DNA of 64,000 bases from contig NZ_CP032624.1 of assembly GCF_003627055.1 (NCBI RefSeq), forward strand, positions 682,001-746,000. Reading direction: 5' to 3'. The translations under genes were made by a program, and so were the position numbers. Under the pieces are notes generated by a model, which saw only the letters and a list, made by a program, of their open reading frames with translations, was not told the DNA's origin and searched no databases. Shown piece after piece: positions 25,487 to 33,771 of the stretch. The DNA comes from Gryllotalpicola protaetiae. Its GTDB lineage: Bacteria; Actinomycetota; Actinomycetes; Actinomycetales; Microbacteriaceae. The stretch's first letter is position 1, and every line of letters starts with the position of its first letter.

Positions 25487-28400
25487 GTGGCGGAGACGGG
25501 CGTGGACGCGGCACGCGTCCAGGTGCTCGGGCCCGTGCGTGTCGCGGGGCCCGGCGGGTGGGTCGACGTGCCCGGCGTCAACGGCAAGGCGCTCATCGTC
25601 TCGCTCGTGCTCGCCAAGGGTGCCGTCGTCTCCGTGTCGTCGCTCGTCGACGACATCTGGCAGGACGACCCGCCCCGCAACGCCCGCGCGGCGCTGCAGA
25701 CCCTCGTCTCACGTGTGCGCGACATCGCCGGCGACGAGCTGATCGAGTCGTTCGCGGGCGGCTACCGCCTCGGCGCCTCGGCGGCCGAGGTCGACCTGTG
25801 GTCGGCCGAGTCGCCCAGGCGCGGCGAGCCGGGCGCCGATCTCGGCGACACCGAGCTCGCGACCCGCCTGCGCGAGACGGCCGACGGTGTGCGGGTGCGC
25901 GCGCTCGAAGCGCGGGTGGCGGATGCTTTGCGCGCCGGCTCTCCCGCCGACGCCGTCGACGCCGCTCGCGCGCTTGCCGATGCCACCCCGTACGACGAGC
26001 GGGCCCAGCTCATGCTGATGAAGTCGCTCGCGGCCGACGGCCGCCGCGGCGAGGCACTGCGCGCGTTCGCGGAGTTCAAGCAGCGGCTCGACGACGAGCT
26101 CGGCGCACGGCCGAGCGCCGAGCTGGTGGCCTGCAATGCGGAACTGCTCAAAGATGACCCCGCCGCCGCCACGGCATCACGTGCGCTGCTCGGATCCGCC
26201 GCGCGCGGCTCGGATCCAGACAGCGCTGAGCGGATCCGAGCAGCGCAACCGACGGCGGGGAAGGGCGGCGGAGCCCCGAAGCACGTCGCCATCGGCCTGC
26301 GCGCCGCGCCGAACCACCTCATCGGCCGCGACGCCGACATCGAGGCGCTCGAGAAGCTGATGGCGACAGCGCGGCTCACGACGATCCTCGGCCCGGGCGG
26401 CCTCGGCAAGACGCGCCTCGCGCAGGAGCTCGCGCACCGCGCCGCCGAACGCACCCCCGGCGTCGTGGTCGTCGAGCTCGCCGGCATCCGCGAGTCCGAC
26501 GACGTGCCGCTCGCGGTGGCCGCCACGCTCGGCATCGGCGAGGTCGGCGCCGGCCGCCTCAGCCTACGCGACCCGATCGTGCTGCTCGAGGTGCGCACGC
26601 GCATCCGGGCGGCGCTGTCTGAGCGCGAGACCCTCTTGGTCCTCGACAACTGCGAGCACGTGATCGAGGGTGCCGCCTACCTGGTCGACCAGGTGCTGTC
26701 CGAGATCCCGGCCGTGCGGGTGCTCGCGACGAGCCGCGCCCCGCTGCAGCTCGGTGCCGAGAGCGTGTACCCGCTGGGTCCGCTGCCTGCGGACGAACAC
26801 GGCCCCGCCGTCGCCCTCTTCCTGGAGCGCGCCCGCGCCGCTCGCCCCGGCGCCGCACTGCCCATCGAGGCCGTCGCCCGCCTGTGCGAGCACCTCGACG
26901 GGCTGCCGCTCGCGATCGAGCTGGCGGCCGCACGCATCCGCTCGATGTCCGTCGATGAGATCGAGCGCCGCCTCTCCAACCGCTTCGCGCTGCTGCGCGG
27001 CGGCGACCGCAGCGCGCCCGAGCGGCACCGCACCCTGATCGCCGTCATCGACTGGAGCTGGAACCTGCTCAGCGATTCCGAGCGGCGCATGCTGCGCCGC
27101 CTCTCGCGCTTCCCCGACGGGTTCAGCGCGGTCGCCGCGGCCGCGGTGGTGCTGATCGACGCGAGCGTTGAAGAAGAGGAGGCGCGGCTGCAGGCATCCG
27201 ATGACTTGGACGCCCTCGTGCTGCAGTCGCTCGTCTCGGTCGCCGAGAGCCCGGTCGGGTTGCGCTACCGCATGCTCGAGACCGTGCGCGAGTTCGGCGA
27301 CATGGCCCTGGTGGATGCCGGCGAGGACGAGTTGGTCGCCACCGCGCAGTCGCGCTGGGCACAGCGCTTCGCGAGCGAGATGGTCCGCGATCTGCCGACC
27401 GCACGGCAGAGCGAGGTCGTGCGGGCGCTCGACCTCGAGCACGACAACCTCGTCTCGGTGCTGCGCGCGCACGACGACGACCCGGCGACCGTCATTCCGG
27501 TCTTCGCCGCGCTGCTGTTCCACTGGCTCGTGCGGAACCAGTTCCGCGAGGCGCTGTCGTTCGCCCCGATCGTCGCCGCGGCCGTCTCGGGCCGCGAGCT
27601 TCCCCCCGCCGGCGCGGACACCTCGGCCATCGCCCTGATGTTCGCGGCCGTGATGGGCATCGCCGGCTCGCAGTCGCCGCGGCCCGGGCAGCCCGGGTAC
27701 GACCGGCAGCCCGAGCTGCCGCCCGAGCTCGAGGAGTTCGCGGCGATTCCCTCGACCGAACTCTTGCGCGCGGGCCTGCGCGCGGGCGTCAAGATGCGCC
27801 GCCTCGTGCGCTCGGGCGCCGTGTCGCCCTGGCTCGCCGCGATCGCCGAGGTGCTCGTCACTGCGGTCAGATTCCAGGCCGAGTGGGGCATCGAGCAGCT
27901 CAAGGGACTGCGCGAGTCGGACGACGAGGTCATCCGCATCCTCGGCCATCTGTTCAGCGGGCTGCTCACCGAGAACACGGGCGAGATCGAGCGCGCCATC
28001 GACTTCGTGCGCATTGCGTGGGACGGCGCGACGCGCCTCGGCCTCGACTGGATGGCCGGCCAGGCGGCCCAGGGGCTCGCGAACCTGTCCAGCCAGGACG
28101 ACCGGCCGGCCGACACACTCGAATGGGCCGCCCGGTCGCAGCAGCGCCTCGCCCAGATCGGCGCCGTCGAGGAGATCGGCCAGAACGACTGGATCGTCGC
28201 CATCAACAAGCTCAAGCTCGGCCGTCGTGACGGCGTCCTCGAGGCGTTCGAGCGCTTCGCGAACTCTGACGAAGGCCCGCAGGAGGGCTTCGACGGCCTG
28301 GACGCTCGCGCCATCGGCTGGGCGGGCCTGGCCGAGCTCGCCTCCGCCGACGGCGATACGGACCAGGCCGTCGAGAACTACCGCGCCGCGCTGGCGCTCT

Positions 28401-28873
28401 ACGGCTCGAAGCCGGGTCATTACGTGATGGGCGCGTGGTACCTGATCAGCGCGGCCGGCGCGCTCGCGGCATCCGTCTACTACGACCGCATGGACGACGA
28501 CGCGCTCACGATCTGGCGCACCCTGCGCCGTGCGACCCGCGTCGCGGCGCGCGGCCGCGGACGCGGTGGGCCCGCGATGGTCGACCGGCCTGTGCTCGCG
28601 ACGGCGGCGATGGGTCTCGCGATCTGGCTGCTGGGTGCGCAGGGTATGACGGATGCCGCACGCGAGGCCGGCGCCGGGATGCTGGCGTTCGCCGAGCGGC
28701 TGCACTCCCGGCAGGATCAGCCTGCGCTGGTGCGGGCGCGGGCGTTCGCTCTCGCGGAGCGGGTGGTCGGGGCGTCCGCCATCTCGGCCGCGCGCGAGCG
28801 CGTGGCTTCGTTCCCTGATCTGCCGACCGCGACCAGCGCGCTCGACGAGCTGCTGCGCCTGACTCGCATCTGA
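25487..28873 (+). CDS. BTAD / NB-ARC / TPR transcriptional regulator
   Basis: A 1128-residue AfsR/SARP-like regulator. Residues ~1-90 form an OmpR-type winged HTH (VQVLGPVRVAGPGGWVDVPG, then LVDDIWQDDPPRNARAALQT), ~95-230 the BTAD domain (YDERAQLMLMKSLAADGRR, FAEFKQRLDDELG), ~280-560 an ATPase with Walker A ILGPGGLGKTRLAQE near residue 302 and Walker B TLLVLDNCEHV, then a winged-helix and TPR-like tail. Such proteins usually activate secondary-metabolite or stress genes in response to nucleotide or phosphorylation signals. GTG 25487 is 6 nt after TAAGAT, so the mRNA is leaderless. No biosynthetic cluster adjoins it. Confidence 0.9.
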   Translation: MAETGVDAARVQVLGPVRVAGPGGWVDVPGVNGKALIVSLVLAKGAVVSVSSLVDDIWQDDPPRNARAALQTLVSRVRDIAGDELIESFAGGYRLGASAAEVDLWSAESPRRGEPGADLGDTELATRLRETADGVRVRALEARVADALRAGSPADAVDAARALADATPYDERAQLMLMKSLAADGRRGEALRAFAEFKQRLDDELGARPSAELVACNAELLKDDPAAATASRALLGSAARGSDPDSAERIRAAQPTAGKGGGAPKHVAIGLRAAPNHLIGRDADIEALEKLMATARLTTILGPGGLGKTRLAQELAHRAAERTPGVVVVELAGIRESDDVPLAVAATLGIGEVGAGRLSLRDPIVLLEVRTRIRAALSERETLLVLDNCEHVIEGAAYLVDQVLSEIPAVRVLATSRAPLQLGAESVYPLGPLPADEHGPAVALFLERARAARPGAALPIEAVARLCEHLDGLPLAIELAAARIRSMSVDEIERRLSNRFALLRGGDRSAPERHRTLIAVIDWSWNLLSDSERRMLRRLSRFPDGFSAVAAAAVVLIDASVEEEEARLQASDDLDALVLQSLVSVAESPVGLRYRMLETVREFGDMALVDAGEDELVATAQSRWAQRFASEMVRDLPTARQSEVVRALDLEHDNLVSVLRAHDDDPATVIPVFAALLFHWLVRNQFREALSFAPIVAAAVSGRELPPAGADTSAIALMFAAVMGIAGSQSPRPGQPGYDRQPELPPELEEFAAIPSTELLRAGLRAGVKMRRLVRSGAVSPWLAAIAEVLVTAVRFQAEWGIEQLKGLRESDDEVIRILGHLFSGLLTENTGEIERAIDFVRIAWDGATRLGLDWMAGQAAQGLANLSSQDDRPADTLEWAARSQQRLAQIGAVEEIGQNDWIVAINKLKLGRRDGVLEAFERFANSDEGPQEGFDGLDARAIGWAGLAELASADGDTDQAVENYRAALALYGSKPGHYVMGAWYLISAAGALAASVYYDRMDDDALTIWRTLRRATRVAARGRGRGGPAMVDRPVLATAAMGLAIWLLGAQGMTDAAREAGAGMLAFAERLHSRQDQPALVRARAFALAERVVGASAISAARERVASFPDLPTATSALDELLRLTRI

Positions 28874-28881
28874 CCGCGCCC

Positions 28882-29007
28882 GGTCGTCAAGAAGTGGGCG
28901 AATACCCGCGCGAAACCCGACTTTCTGACGACCCGCCGCTCGACCAGGCGCCCGGTCGTCAAATAGCCGCCTCCCCCGAGAGGAGAAGGCGACTATTTGA
29001 CGACCGG
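28882..29007. repeat. Double-hairpin repeat module, copy 1
   Basis: Two tandem hairpins fill the gap between convergent genes. The first (28882-28933, 52 bp) has ends GGTCGTCA/TGACGACC with an imperfect stem; after an 18-bp spacer the second (28952-29007, 56 bp) has a near-perfect 21-bp stem starting CCGGTCGTCAAATAG and ending CTATTTGACGACCGG. The same 52+18+56 layout recurs at 41201-41326. It may act as a bidirectional terminator, but the conserved layout points to a dispersed repeat family. Confidence 0.75.
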
Positions 29008-29017
29008 CGCGGGGCTG

Positions 29018-29842
29018 CTACGCCTTGCGCATGTACGCGCGCACCGTGAGCGGAGCGAACACCAGCACGACGACCGCGGCCCCGAGCAGGGTCCACCACA
29101 CGTCGGCCCCGACGGGCTGCGAGGCGACGAGGGCGCGCATCGCGGTGATGACGTGCGAGACGGGGTTCACGTCGGCGAACCAGCGCAGCCAGTTCGGCAT
29201 TGTCGAGGTGTCGACGTAGGCGTTCGAGAGGAACGTCAACGGGAAGAGCACCATGAACGAGATGCCCTGCACCGACGACGCTGTGCGCGCGATCACGCCG
29301 AAGAAGGCGAATATCCAGCTGATCGCCCACGCGACGGCGACGATCAGCAGACCCGCGAGCACCAGGCCCAGGAATCCGCCCTCCGGCCGCCAGCCGATCG
29401 CGAAACCGGTGAGGAAGGTGATCGTCGTGGCGATCGCGTAGCGCAGCGTGTCGGCCGTCAGCGCGCCCGCGAGCGGCGCGATGCGGGCGATCGGCAGCGA
29501 GCGGAAGCGGTCGAACACGCCCTTGTCCATGTCCTCGCGCAACTGCACTCCGGTGACGACGGACGCCGTGATGACGGTCTGGGCGAGCACGCCGGGGATG
29601 ATCGTCGGCAGGTAGCCCTTGATGTCGCCGGCGAGCGCGCCACCGAACAGGAACGTGAACATGACGGTGAACAGGATGGGCTGCAGCGTCACGTCGAAGA
29701 ACTGCTCAGGCGTGCGGCGGAACTTGACGAGTCCGCGGTAGGCCATGACGAGCGAGTTCGAGACCGTCTGCGCGATGCTCGTGTGGTTCTTGAGCTTGCG
29801 CTCGGATGCCGGGACGATCTGAGTCGTCGAGATGGTGGTCAT
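29018..29842 (-). CDS. ABC-2 type transporter permease (DrrB-like)
   Basis: A 274-residue membrane protein with six hydrophobic segments and the ABC-2 signature region near the C-terminus (ISFMVLFPLTFLSNAYVDTS and LRWFADVNPVSHVITAMRAL). The N-terminal cytoplasmic stretch precedes FRRTPEQFFDVTLQPILFTV, typical of DrrB/daunorubicin-type exporters. Its ATG overlaps the ATPase stop (ATGA), so the two subunits are coupled and should form a heteromeric efflux pump. Substrate unknown. Confidence 0.92.
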   Translation of the reverse strand: MTTISTTQIVPASERKLKNHTSIAQTVSNSLVMAYRGLVKFRRTPEQFFDVTLQPILFTVMFTFLFGGALAGDIKGYLPTIIPGVLAQTVITASVVTGVQLREDMDKGVFDRFRSLPIARIAPLAGALTADTLRYAIATTITFLTGFAIGWRPEGGFLGLVLAGLLIVAVAWAISWIFAFFGVIARTASSVQGISFMVLFPLTFLSNAYVDTSTMPNWLRWFADVNPVSHVITAMRALVASQPVGADVWWTLLGAAVVVLVFAPLTVRAYMRKA

Positions 29843-30840
29843 GCGCGCACCTCCACGGTGTCGTCTTCAAAATCCGAGTTGTCGTCGGCCTCGGCGGTCA
29901 CGCCGTGTCCGGTGATGGTGAGGAAGACCTCGTCGAGCGTCGGTTTCTGCACCGAGAACTCGTCGAGGCGGATGCCGGCCTGGCGGAAGCGGATCAGCAG
30001 GTCGGTGACGGTGTCGGGGTTCGACATCGGCGCCGTGATGCGGCCGGCCTCCGGCGACGGGGTGCCCTGCACGCCGAACACCTCGGAGATGAGGCGCAGC
30101 GCCTCGCCGGTGTCGTTGCGGTCGGCGATGCGCAGGATCAGCGAGCTCGTGCCGACCGACGCCTTCAGCTCGTCGGCCGTGCCCTCGGCGACGACCTTGC
30201 CGGTGTCGATGACCGCGATGCGGTCGGCGAGCTGGTCGGCCTCGTCGAGGTACTGCGTGGTGAGCAGCACGGTCGAGCCGGTGGCGACCAGGCTGCGGAT
30301 CGTGTCCCACATCTGCCCGCGGGTGCGCGGGTCGAGGCCCGTCGTCGGCTCGTCGAGGAAGATGAGCGGCGGCTGGGCGATGAGGCTCGCAGCCAGGTCG
30401 AGGCGGCGGCGCATGCCGCCGGAGAACTTGGCGAGCGGGCGCTTCGCGGCCTCGGTGAGGCCGAACGCCGCGAGCAGCTCTTCGGCCTTCTCGCGCGCCG
30501 CCTTGCCGGAGAGGCCGAGCAGGCGGCCGAAGATGTAGAGGTTCTCGTTGGCCGAGAGCTTCTCGTCGACGGACGCGTACTGGCCGGTCACGCCGATGAG
30601 CTGGCGGACGATGTTCGCCTCTTTCACCACATCGTGGCCGAACACGCGGCCGGTGCCGCCGTCCGGCTTGAGCAGGGTGGCCAGCATGGAGATGGTCGTG
30701 GTCTTGCCGGCGCCGTTCGGGCCGAGCACACCGTAGACGGTGCCCGCCTTCACCTGCAGGTCGACGCCGTCGACCGCCCGGTTCGACCCGAACACCTTGA
30801 CGAGGCCCTCGGCCTCGACGGCGAGTTCGGTGGAAGTCAT
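29839..30840 (-). CDS. ABC transporter ATP-binding protein (DrrA-like)
   Basis: The 333-residue ATPase has Walker A GPNGAGKTTTISML, signature FSGGMRRRLDLAASL, Walker B PLIFLDEPTTGLD and switch His region LLTTQYLDEADQLAD, followed by the ~90-residue C-terminal extension typical of DrrA/daunorubicin-resistance ATPases. It energises the permease encoded immediately downstream. It lies 55 bp after the Clp N-domain gene on the same strand, so the exporter may be part of that regulatory operon. Confidence 0.95.
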   Translation of the reverse strand: MTSTELAVEAEGLVKVFGSNRAVDGVDLQVKAGTVYGVLGPNGAGKTTTISMLATLLKPDGGTGRVFGHDVVKEANIVRQLIGVTGQYASVDEKLSANENLYIFGRLLGLSGKAAREKAEELLAAFGLTEAAKRPLAKFSGGMRRRLDLAASLIAQPPLIFLDEPTTGLDPRTRGQMWDTIRSLVATGSTVLLTTQYLDEADQLADRIAVIDTGKVVAEGTADELKASVGTSSLILRIADRNDTGEALRLISEVFGVQGTPSPEAGRITAPMSNPDTVTDLLIRFRQAGIRLDEFSVQKPTLDEVFLTITGHGVTAEADDNSDFEDDTVEVRA

Positions 30841-30895
30841 GTCTGTGTCCTCAATCGTGGATGAGTGGATGTTTCGATGATCGGGTGCTGCGCTT

Positions 30896-31417
30896 TCACG
30901 CCTCTTGCGCGACGCTTACAACCGCTTGCAGCAGCTGCGAACGGTCGAAGCCGGCATAGGCGAGCGCCCGCGGCACGGTGCCGAGGGCAGACGCGAGGAT
31001 GCCTGCCGCGACGTCGGCGTGCCGCATCGAGTGGCCGCGCTGAGTGCTCGACATGCGGTGGCCCGCGGCGAGCGCCTGCTTGGCGCTCGTGCCCCAGCGG
31101 GGCCGCTCACGGCGGCCGGTGGCGACGAGCCGCTCGGCCGGGATCGGCGCGACGCCGGCGGCGCGCAGGCTCTGCTCGCGCTCGGCGGCGAGCGCCGCGG
31201 TGAACGCGTCGTAGTCGAGACCGGCCTCGGCGAGCGCGGCCGCCGCCCGGTTGCGACGGTCGAACAGCAGCGCCAGCAGCAGGTGCTCGGCCTGGACGGC
31301 GTTCGCGCCGCGGTTGCTGGCCTCGATGACGGCGAGCTGCACGAGGCCGCGCACGTCGGCGCGCATGCGCTGCTCGGGCAGCGAGCCGCCCTGGTGTGCG
31401 CTAATCGGTGCGGGCAC
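30896..31417 (-). CDS. Stand-alone Clp N-domain (Clp_N) protein
   Basis: A 173-residue protein consisting of two Clp repeat motifs (AVIEASNRGANAVQAEHLLLAL, and later GHSMRHADVAAGILASALG) without any AAA+ ATPase domain. In ClpA/ClpC the N-domain recruits adaptors and substrates; as a free domain it may bind degrons, adaptors or its HTH neighbour. The GTG at 31417 has a good GAGGAGG site just upstream and overlaps the HTH gene by 17 bp, so translation is coupled. The HTH / lone Clp_N / ABC exporter order recurs in actinobacteria to my knowledge; its mechanism is not established here. Confidence 0.85.
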   Translation of the reverse strand: MPAPISAHQGGSLPEQRMRADVRGLVQLAVIEASNRGANAVQAEHLLLALLFDRRNRAAAALAEAGLDYDAFTAALAAEREQSLRAAGVAPIPAERLVATGRRERPRWGTSAKQALAAGHRMSSTQRGHSMRHADVAAGILASALGTVPRALAYAGFDRSQLLQAVVSVAQEA

Positions 31418-31646
31418 TGCGCCTCCTCAGTTCGATGTCGGCGCCGGCGAGGCGGCGCAGGTGCTTCTTGTGGACGGCCTGGCGCGTCACGCCGAGGGCC
31501 TCGGCCACCTGGGACCACGACCAGCCGGCACGCAGAGCGCGTTCGACGGCCGCGTCTTCGAGGCGGTCGGCCAGTTCGCGCAATGCGACGACTGCGGCCA
31601 GCTCGTCTGCCGGGCCCCCGAGCGTATCGGGAGTGAGCGGGTTCAT
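31401..31646 (-). CDS. Small HTH protein, first gene of the Clp_N-ABC operon
   Basis: An 81-residue protein with one helix-turn-helix: SWSQVAEALGVTRQAVHKKH, resembling sigma-region-4-like or MerR-type HTH turns, followed by a basic tail (LRRLAGADIELRRRSART). The preceding helix REDLADRLEDAAVERALRAG-like region may dimerise. ATG 31646 is chosen because a near-consensus promoter lies just upstream (-35 TTGACA, 17 bp, -10 TTACAT). It likely binds its own promoter, which carries repeated operator-like sites, and so controls the downstream exporter. Confidence 0.8.
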   Translation of the reverse strand: MNPLTPDTLGGPADELAAVVALRELADRLEDAAVERALRAGWSWSQVAEALGVTRQAVHKKHLRRLAGADIELRRRSARTD

Positions 31647-31654
31647 AATGAGCA

Positions 31655-31695
31655 ATGTAAGTTGCTTAAGGACGAGTTGTCAACTCAAGTTGCTT
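31655..31695 (-). promoter_or_regulatory. Consensus-like sigma70 promoter with operator repeats
   Basis: On the minus strand: -35 TTGACA (31683-31678), 17-bp spacer, -10 TTACAT (31660-31655). The -35 sits inside GAGTTGTCAACTC (31674-31686), a palindrome, and AAGTTGCTT occurs twice in direct orientation (plus-strand 31659-31667 and 31687-31695, 28 bp apart). This is the best-matching promoter in the window and unlike the leaderless majority. Binding by the HTH protein encoded downstream is inferred. Confidence 0.7.
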
Positions 31696-31741
31696 TTCGG
31701 TGCCCTTAACAGGCGCTGAACATCCGCCTAGCATTGCGCTT

Positions 31742-32689
31742 GTGCAGCACCCCCTCTTCGACGGACTCGCCGACCCGGCCCTCGTCTCGACCCAGTGGCT
31801 CTCCGATCACCTCGGCGCCGAGGGGCTCGTGGTGCTCGACGCCACCGTCCTGCCGGTCACGGGTTTCAACGGAGCCGATGCCTACGTGAGCGGGGAAGAG
31901 CAGTACCTCGTGTCCGGCCACCTGCCCGGGGCCGTCTTCGCCGACCTGTTCGACGACTTCAGCGACCCGGAGGGCGAATACGCCTTCAGCCGGCCGAGCG
32001 CCCCGCACTTCGAGCGCGCCGCCCAAGCGCACGGCGTCGACAACGACACCGCTGTCGTCGTCTACGACACGGCTGACGGCATCTGGGCCGCGCGGCTGTG
32101 GTGGCTGTTCCATTCCTTCGGGTTCGAGGTGCGCGTGCTCGACGGCGGGTTCGTCAAGTGGCGCGCCGAGGGCCGGCCGATCGCCACGGGTGACGTGCGA
32201 CCCCGCCGCGCCGGCGAGTTCTCTGCGCACGCCGACGACGAGGCCTGGGCCGACAAGCGCGAGGTCGAGGCCGTGGTCGCCGGCAGCGAGGACGCGGTGC
32301 TGCTGTGCGCTCTGCCCGCTCGCGAGTTCACGGGCGAGTCAGGCGGCAAGACGCGGCCCGGCCATATTCCGGGCTCGATCAGCTCACCGGCCGCCCACCT
32401 CGTCGACCGCGACACCAACACCTATCTGCCCGCTGAGCGCCTGCGCGAAGTGCTCGGCGACGTGGCCGCGGCCGACGCTCCGATCATCGCGTACTGCCGC
32501 AGCGGCATCGCCTCGACGAGCGGCGCGCTCGCCCTCGAGCTGATCGGCCGCACTGACGTGAAGGTCTACGACGGGTCGCTCAACGAGTGGGCCGCCGACG
32601 CGAGCGCCCCGCTCGAGACGGGCGCCCCTGTGCTCGCGGCTTCCGGCGGCGGTCGGCACCTGACGCGGCCGGAGCGGCCGCGCCCTTAG
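31742..32689 (+). CDS. Two-domain sulfurtransferase (rhodanese / SseA-like)
   Basis: A 315-residue protein of two rhodanese domains. The first is catalytically silent (DNDTAVVVYDTADGIWAARL in place of a Cys loop); the second carries the active-site Cys252 in AYCRSGIASTS. The CRSGxA loop is closer to thiosulfate than to mercaptopyruvate sulfurtransferases (CGSGVTA). GTG 31742 is chosen because TAGCAT ends 7 nt before it; upstream residues in the frame lack similarity. Its 3' end overlaps the convergent LysR-like gene by 110 bp. Confidence 0.88.
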   Translation: MQHPLFDGLADPALVSTQWLSDHLGAEGLVVLDATVLPVTGFNGADAYVSGEEQYLVSGHLPGAVFADLFDDFSDPEGEYAFSRPSAPHFERAAQAHGVDNDTAVVVYDTADGIWAARLWWLFHSFGFEVRVLDGGFVKWRAEGRPIATGDVRPRRAGEFSAHADDEAWADKREVEAVVAGSEDAVLLCALPAREFTGESGGKTRPGHIPGSISSPAAHLVDRDTNTYLPAERLREVLGDVAAADAPIIAYCRSGIASTSGALALELIGRTDVKVYDGSLNEWAADASAPLETGAPVLAASGGGRHLTRPERPRP

Positions 32690-33299
32690 CGGGCGGCTTT
32701 CCCTGTTCGGCGGACTTCGCACCGGCGTCCGCGCCGCGCGACGAGTTCGCGGTGCGCCCGCGCACGACCCCGATGAATTCGTCGATGTGCGGCTGCGCTT
32801 CGGCGGGCGCGTCCTTCAGCCATGCGAGGCCGACGCGCCAGCCGGGTCCGTCGGTCACGGGTCGCGACACCACGTCCTTCCGGGCGTAGAGCCGCGCGAT
32901 CGACTGCGGCACGACCACGACACCGACGTTGGCGGCGACGACCTCAACGTGCTGTTCGATGTCATCGTCGAACGGATGCCTGACCTCGCCCTCGAGGGCG
33001 GCAAGAGCCACCTCGTCGGCGGCCTCGATGACGTGGCCCTTGGGGGCGACCACGAACGGCCGCTCCTCGTAGAGTGCGATCAGATGCACGTCCCCTGGCT
33101 GCGTCTCGCCCTCGGCGAGGCGCACGAACGCCAGGTCGGCGGCGCCGTTGCGCACGGCCTGCAGCTCGGCGTCGGCATCCGTCACGGCTTCGATCTGAAT
33201 CAGTTCGAGCGGATGCCTGCGGAATCGCTCGCCCCAGATGCGCGCCCACTTGCCGGGCGTGACGCCGCGGGCGTAGGCGATGCGCAGGCTGTGGGGCAC
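32580..33299 (-). CDS. LysR-type substrate-binding domain protein lacking the HTH
   Basis: The 239-residue protein starts directly at strand 1 of a LysR effector domain (SLRIAYARGVTPGKWARIW, then DADAELQAVRNGAADLAFVR and VAANVGVVVVPQSIARLY) and has no winged HTH. A ~50-residue Arg/Lys/Ala-rich tail (ADRRRKPRAQGRPSRAGRS) follows, which could bind nucleic acid. It is not a broken LysR: the start is a GTG 6 nt after TAGCCT, and it faces a DUF5997 gene, a pairing I recognise from other Microbacteriaceae and Micrococcales. The tail-coding part overlaps the convergent sulfurtransferase gene by 110 bp, so the true stop should be checked. Confidence 0.8.
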   Translation of the reverse strand: MPHSLRIAYARGVTPGKWARIWGERFRRHPLELIQIEAVTDADAELQAVRNGAADLAFVRLAEGETQPGDVHLIALYEERPFVVAPKGHVIEAADEVALAALEGEVRHPFDDDIEQHVEVVAANVGVVVVPQSIARLYARKDVVSRPVTDGPGWRVGLAWLKDAPAEAQPHIDEFIGVVRGRTANSSRGADAGAKSAEQGKPPAKGAAAPAASGADRRRKPRAQGRPSRAGRSRRRPTR

Positions 33300-33340
33300 A
33301 GCCCCAGGCTATGCGAGACCCTGGCCGGTAGCCTGAATGC
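33300..33340. promoter_or_regulatory. 41-bp divergent region with mirrored TAGCCT promoters
   Basis: TAGCCT occurs on both strands, each ending 6 nt before its start codon (GTG 33299 on minus, ATG 33341 on plus). Both transcripts are therefore predicted to be leaderless, and the -35 regions must overlap each other's promoter. Confidence 0.65.
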
Positions 33341-33760
33341 ATGAGCGACAACGCGCCACGTCCCGCCGGCCCCGATGCGATGAAGCCGGCCACCGCCGCG
33401 AAGAAGCTCGGCATCTACCTGCCCGCTGCGCCCGAGTCGTTCCAGCAGGGCGCGCTCACCCGCTCCGAGTTCCAGGAGCTGCAGTCGACCCCGCCCGAGT
33501 GGCTGGTCCAGCTGCGCCTCAACGGCCCGCACCCACGCGATGTGGTCGCGCGCAAGCTCGGCGTCTCGGCGTCGGGCCTCGCCCGCGCCGGCGTGACCGA
33601 CGCGCTCACCACCGCCGAGATCACCGCCCTGCTGCAGAGCCCGCCCGAGTGGCTCGTGCGCGAGCGTGCGACGCAGGCCACGGTGCGCGCCGAGAACTCC
33701 CGAGTCAACGAGGCGAACGCGGTGAAGGCCGCCCGCGCCGCCGAGCGCGACGCCGACTGA
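33341..33760 (+). CDS. DUF5997 family protein
   Basis: A 139-residue protein with an Ala/Lys-rich start (MKPATAAKKLGIYLPAAP), a repeated PPEWL segment (TPPEWLVQLRLNGPHP at ~50 and SPPEWLVRERATQA at ~105) and an Ala/Glu/Arg-rich helical end. This matches DUF5997, an actinobacterial family of unknown function that is typically encoded opposite a LysR-like protein, as here. The duplicated PPEWL motif suggests two copies of a small helical unit. Leaderless start (TAGCCT, 6 nt). Confidence 0.8.
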   Translation: MSDNAPRPAGPDAMKPATAAKKLGIYLPAAPESFQQGALTRSEFQELQSTPPEWLVQLRLNGPHPRDVVARKLGVSASGLARAGVTDALTTAEITALLQSPPEWLVRERATQATVRAENSRVNEANAVKAARAAERDAD

Positions 33761-33771
33761 CGCACAGCCCC

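Noticed and set aside
28882-29007. A CRISPR-like or integron-like repeat array
   Set aside because: Only two palindromic units with unequal lengths, no regular spacers, and no cas or integrase gene nearby; a dispersed hairpin repeat explains it better.
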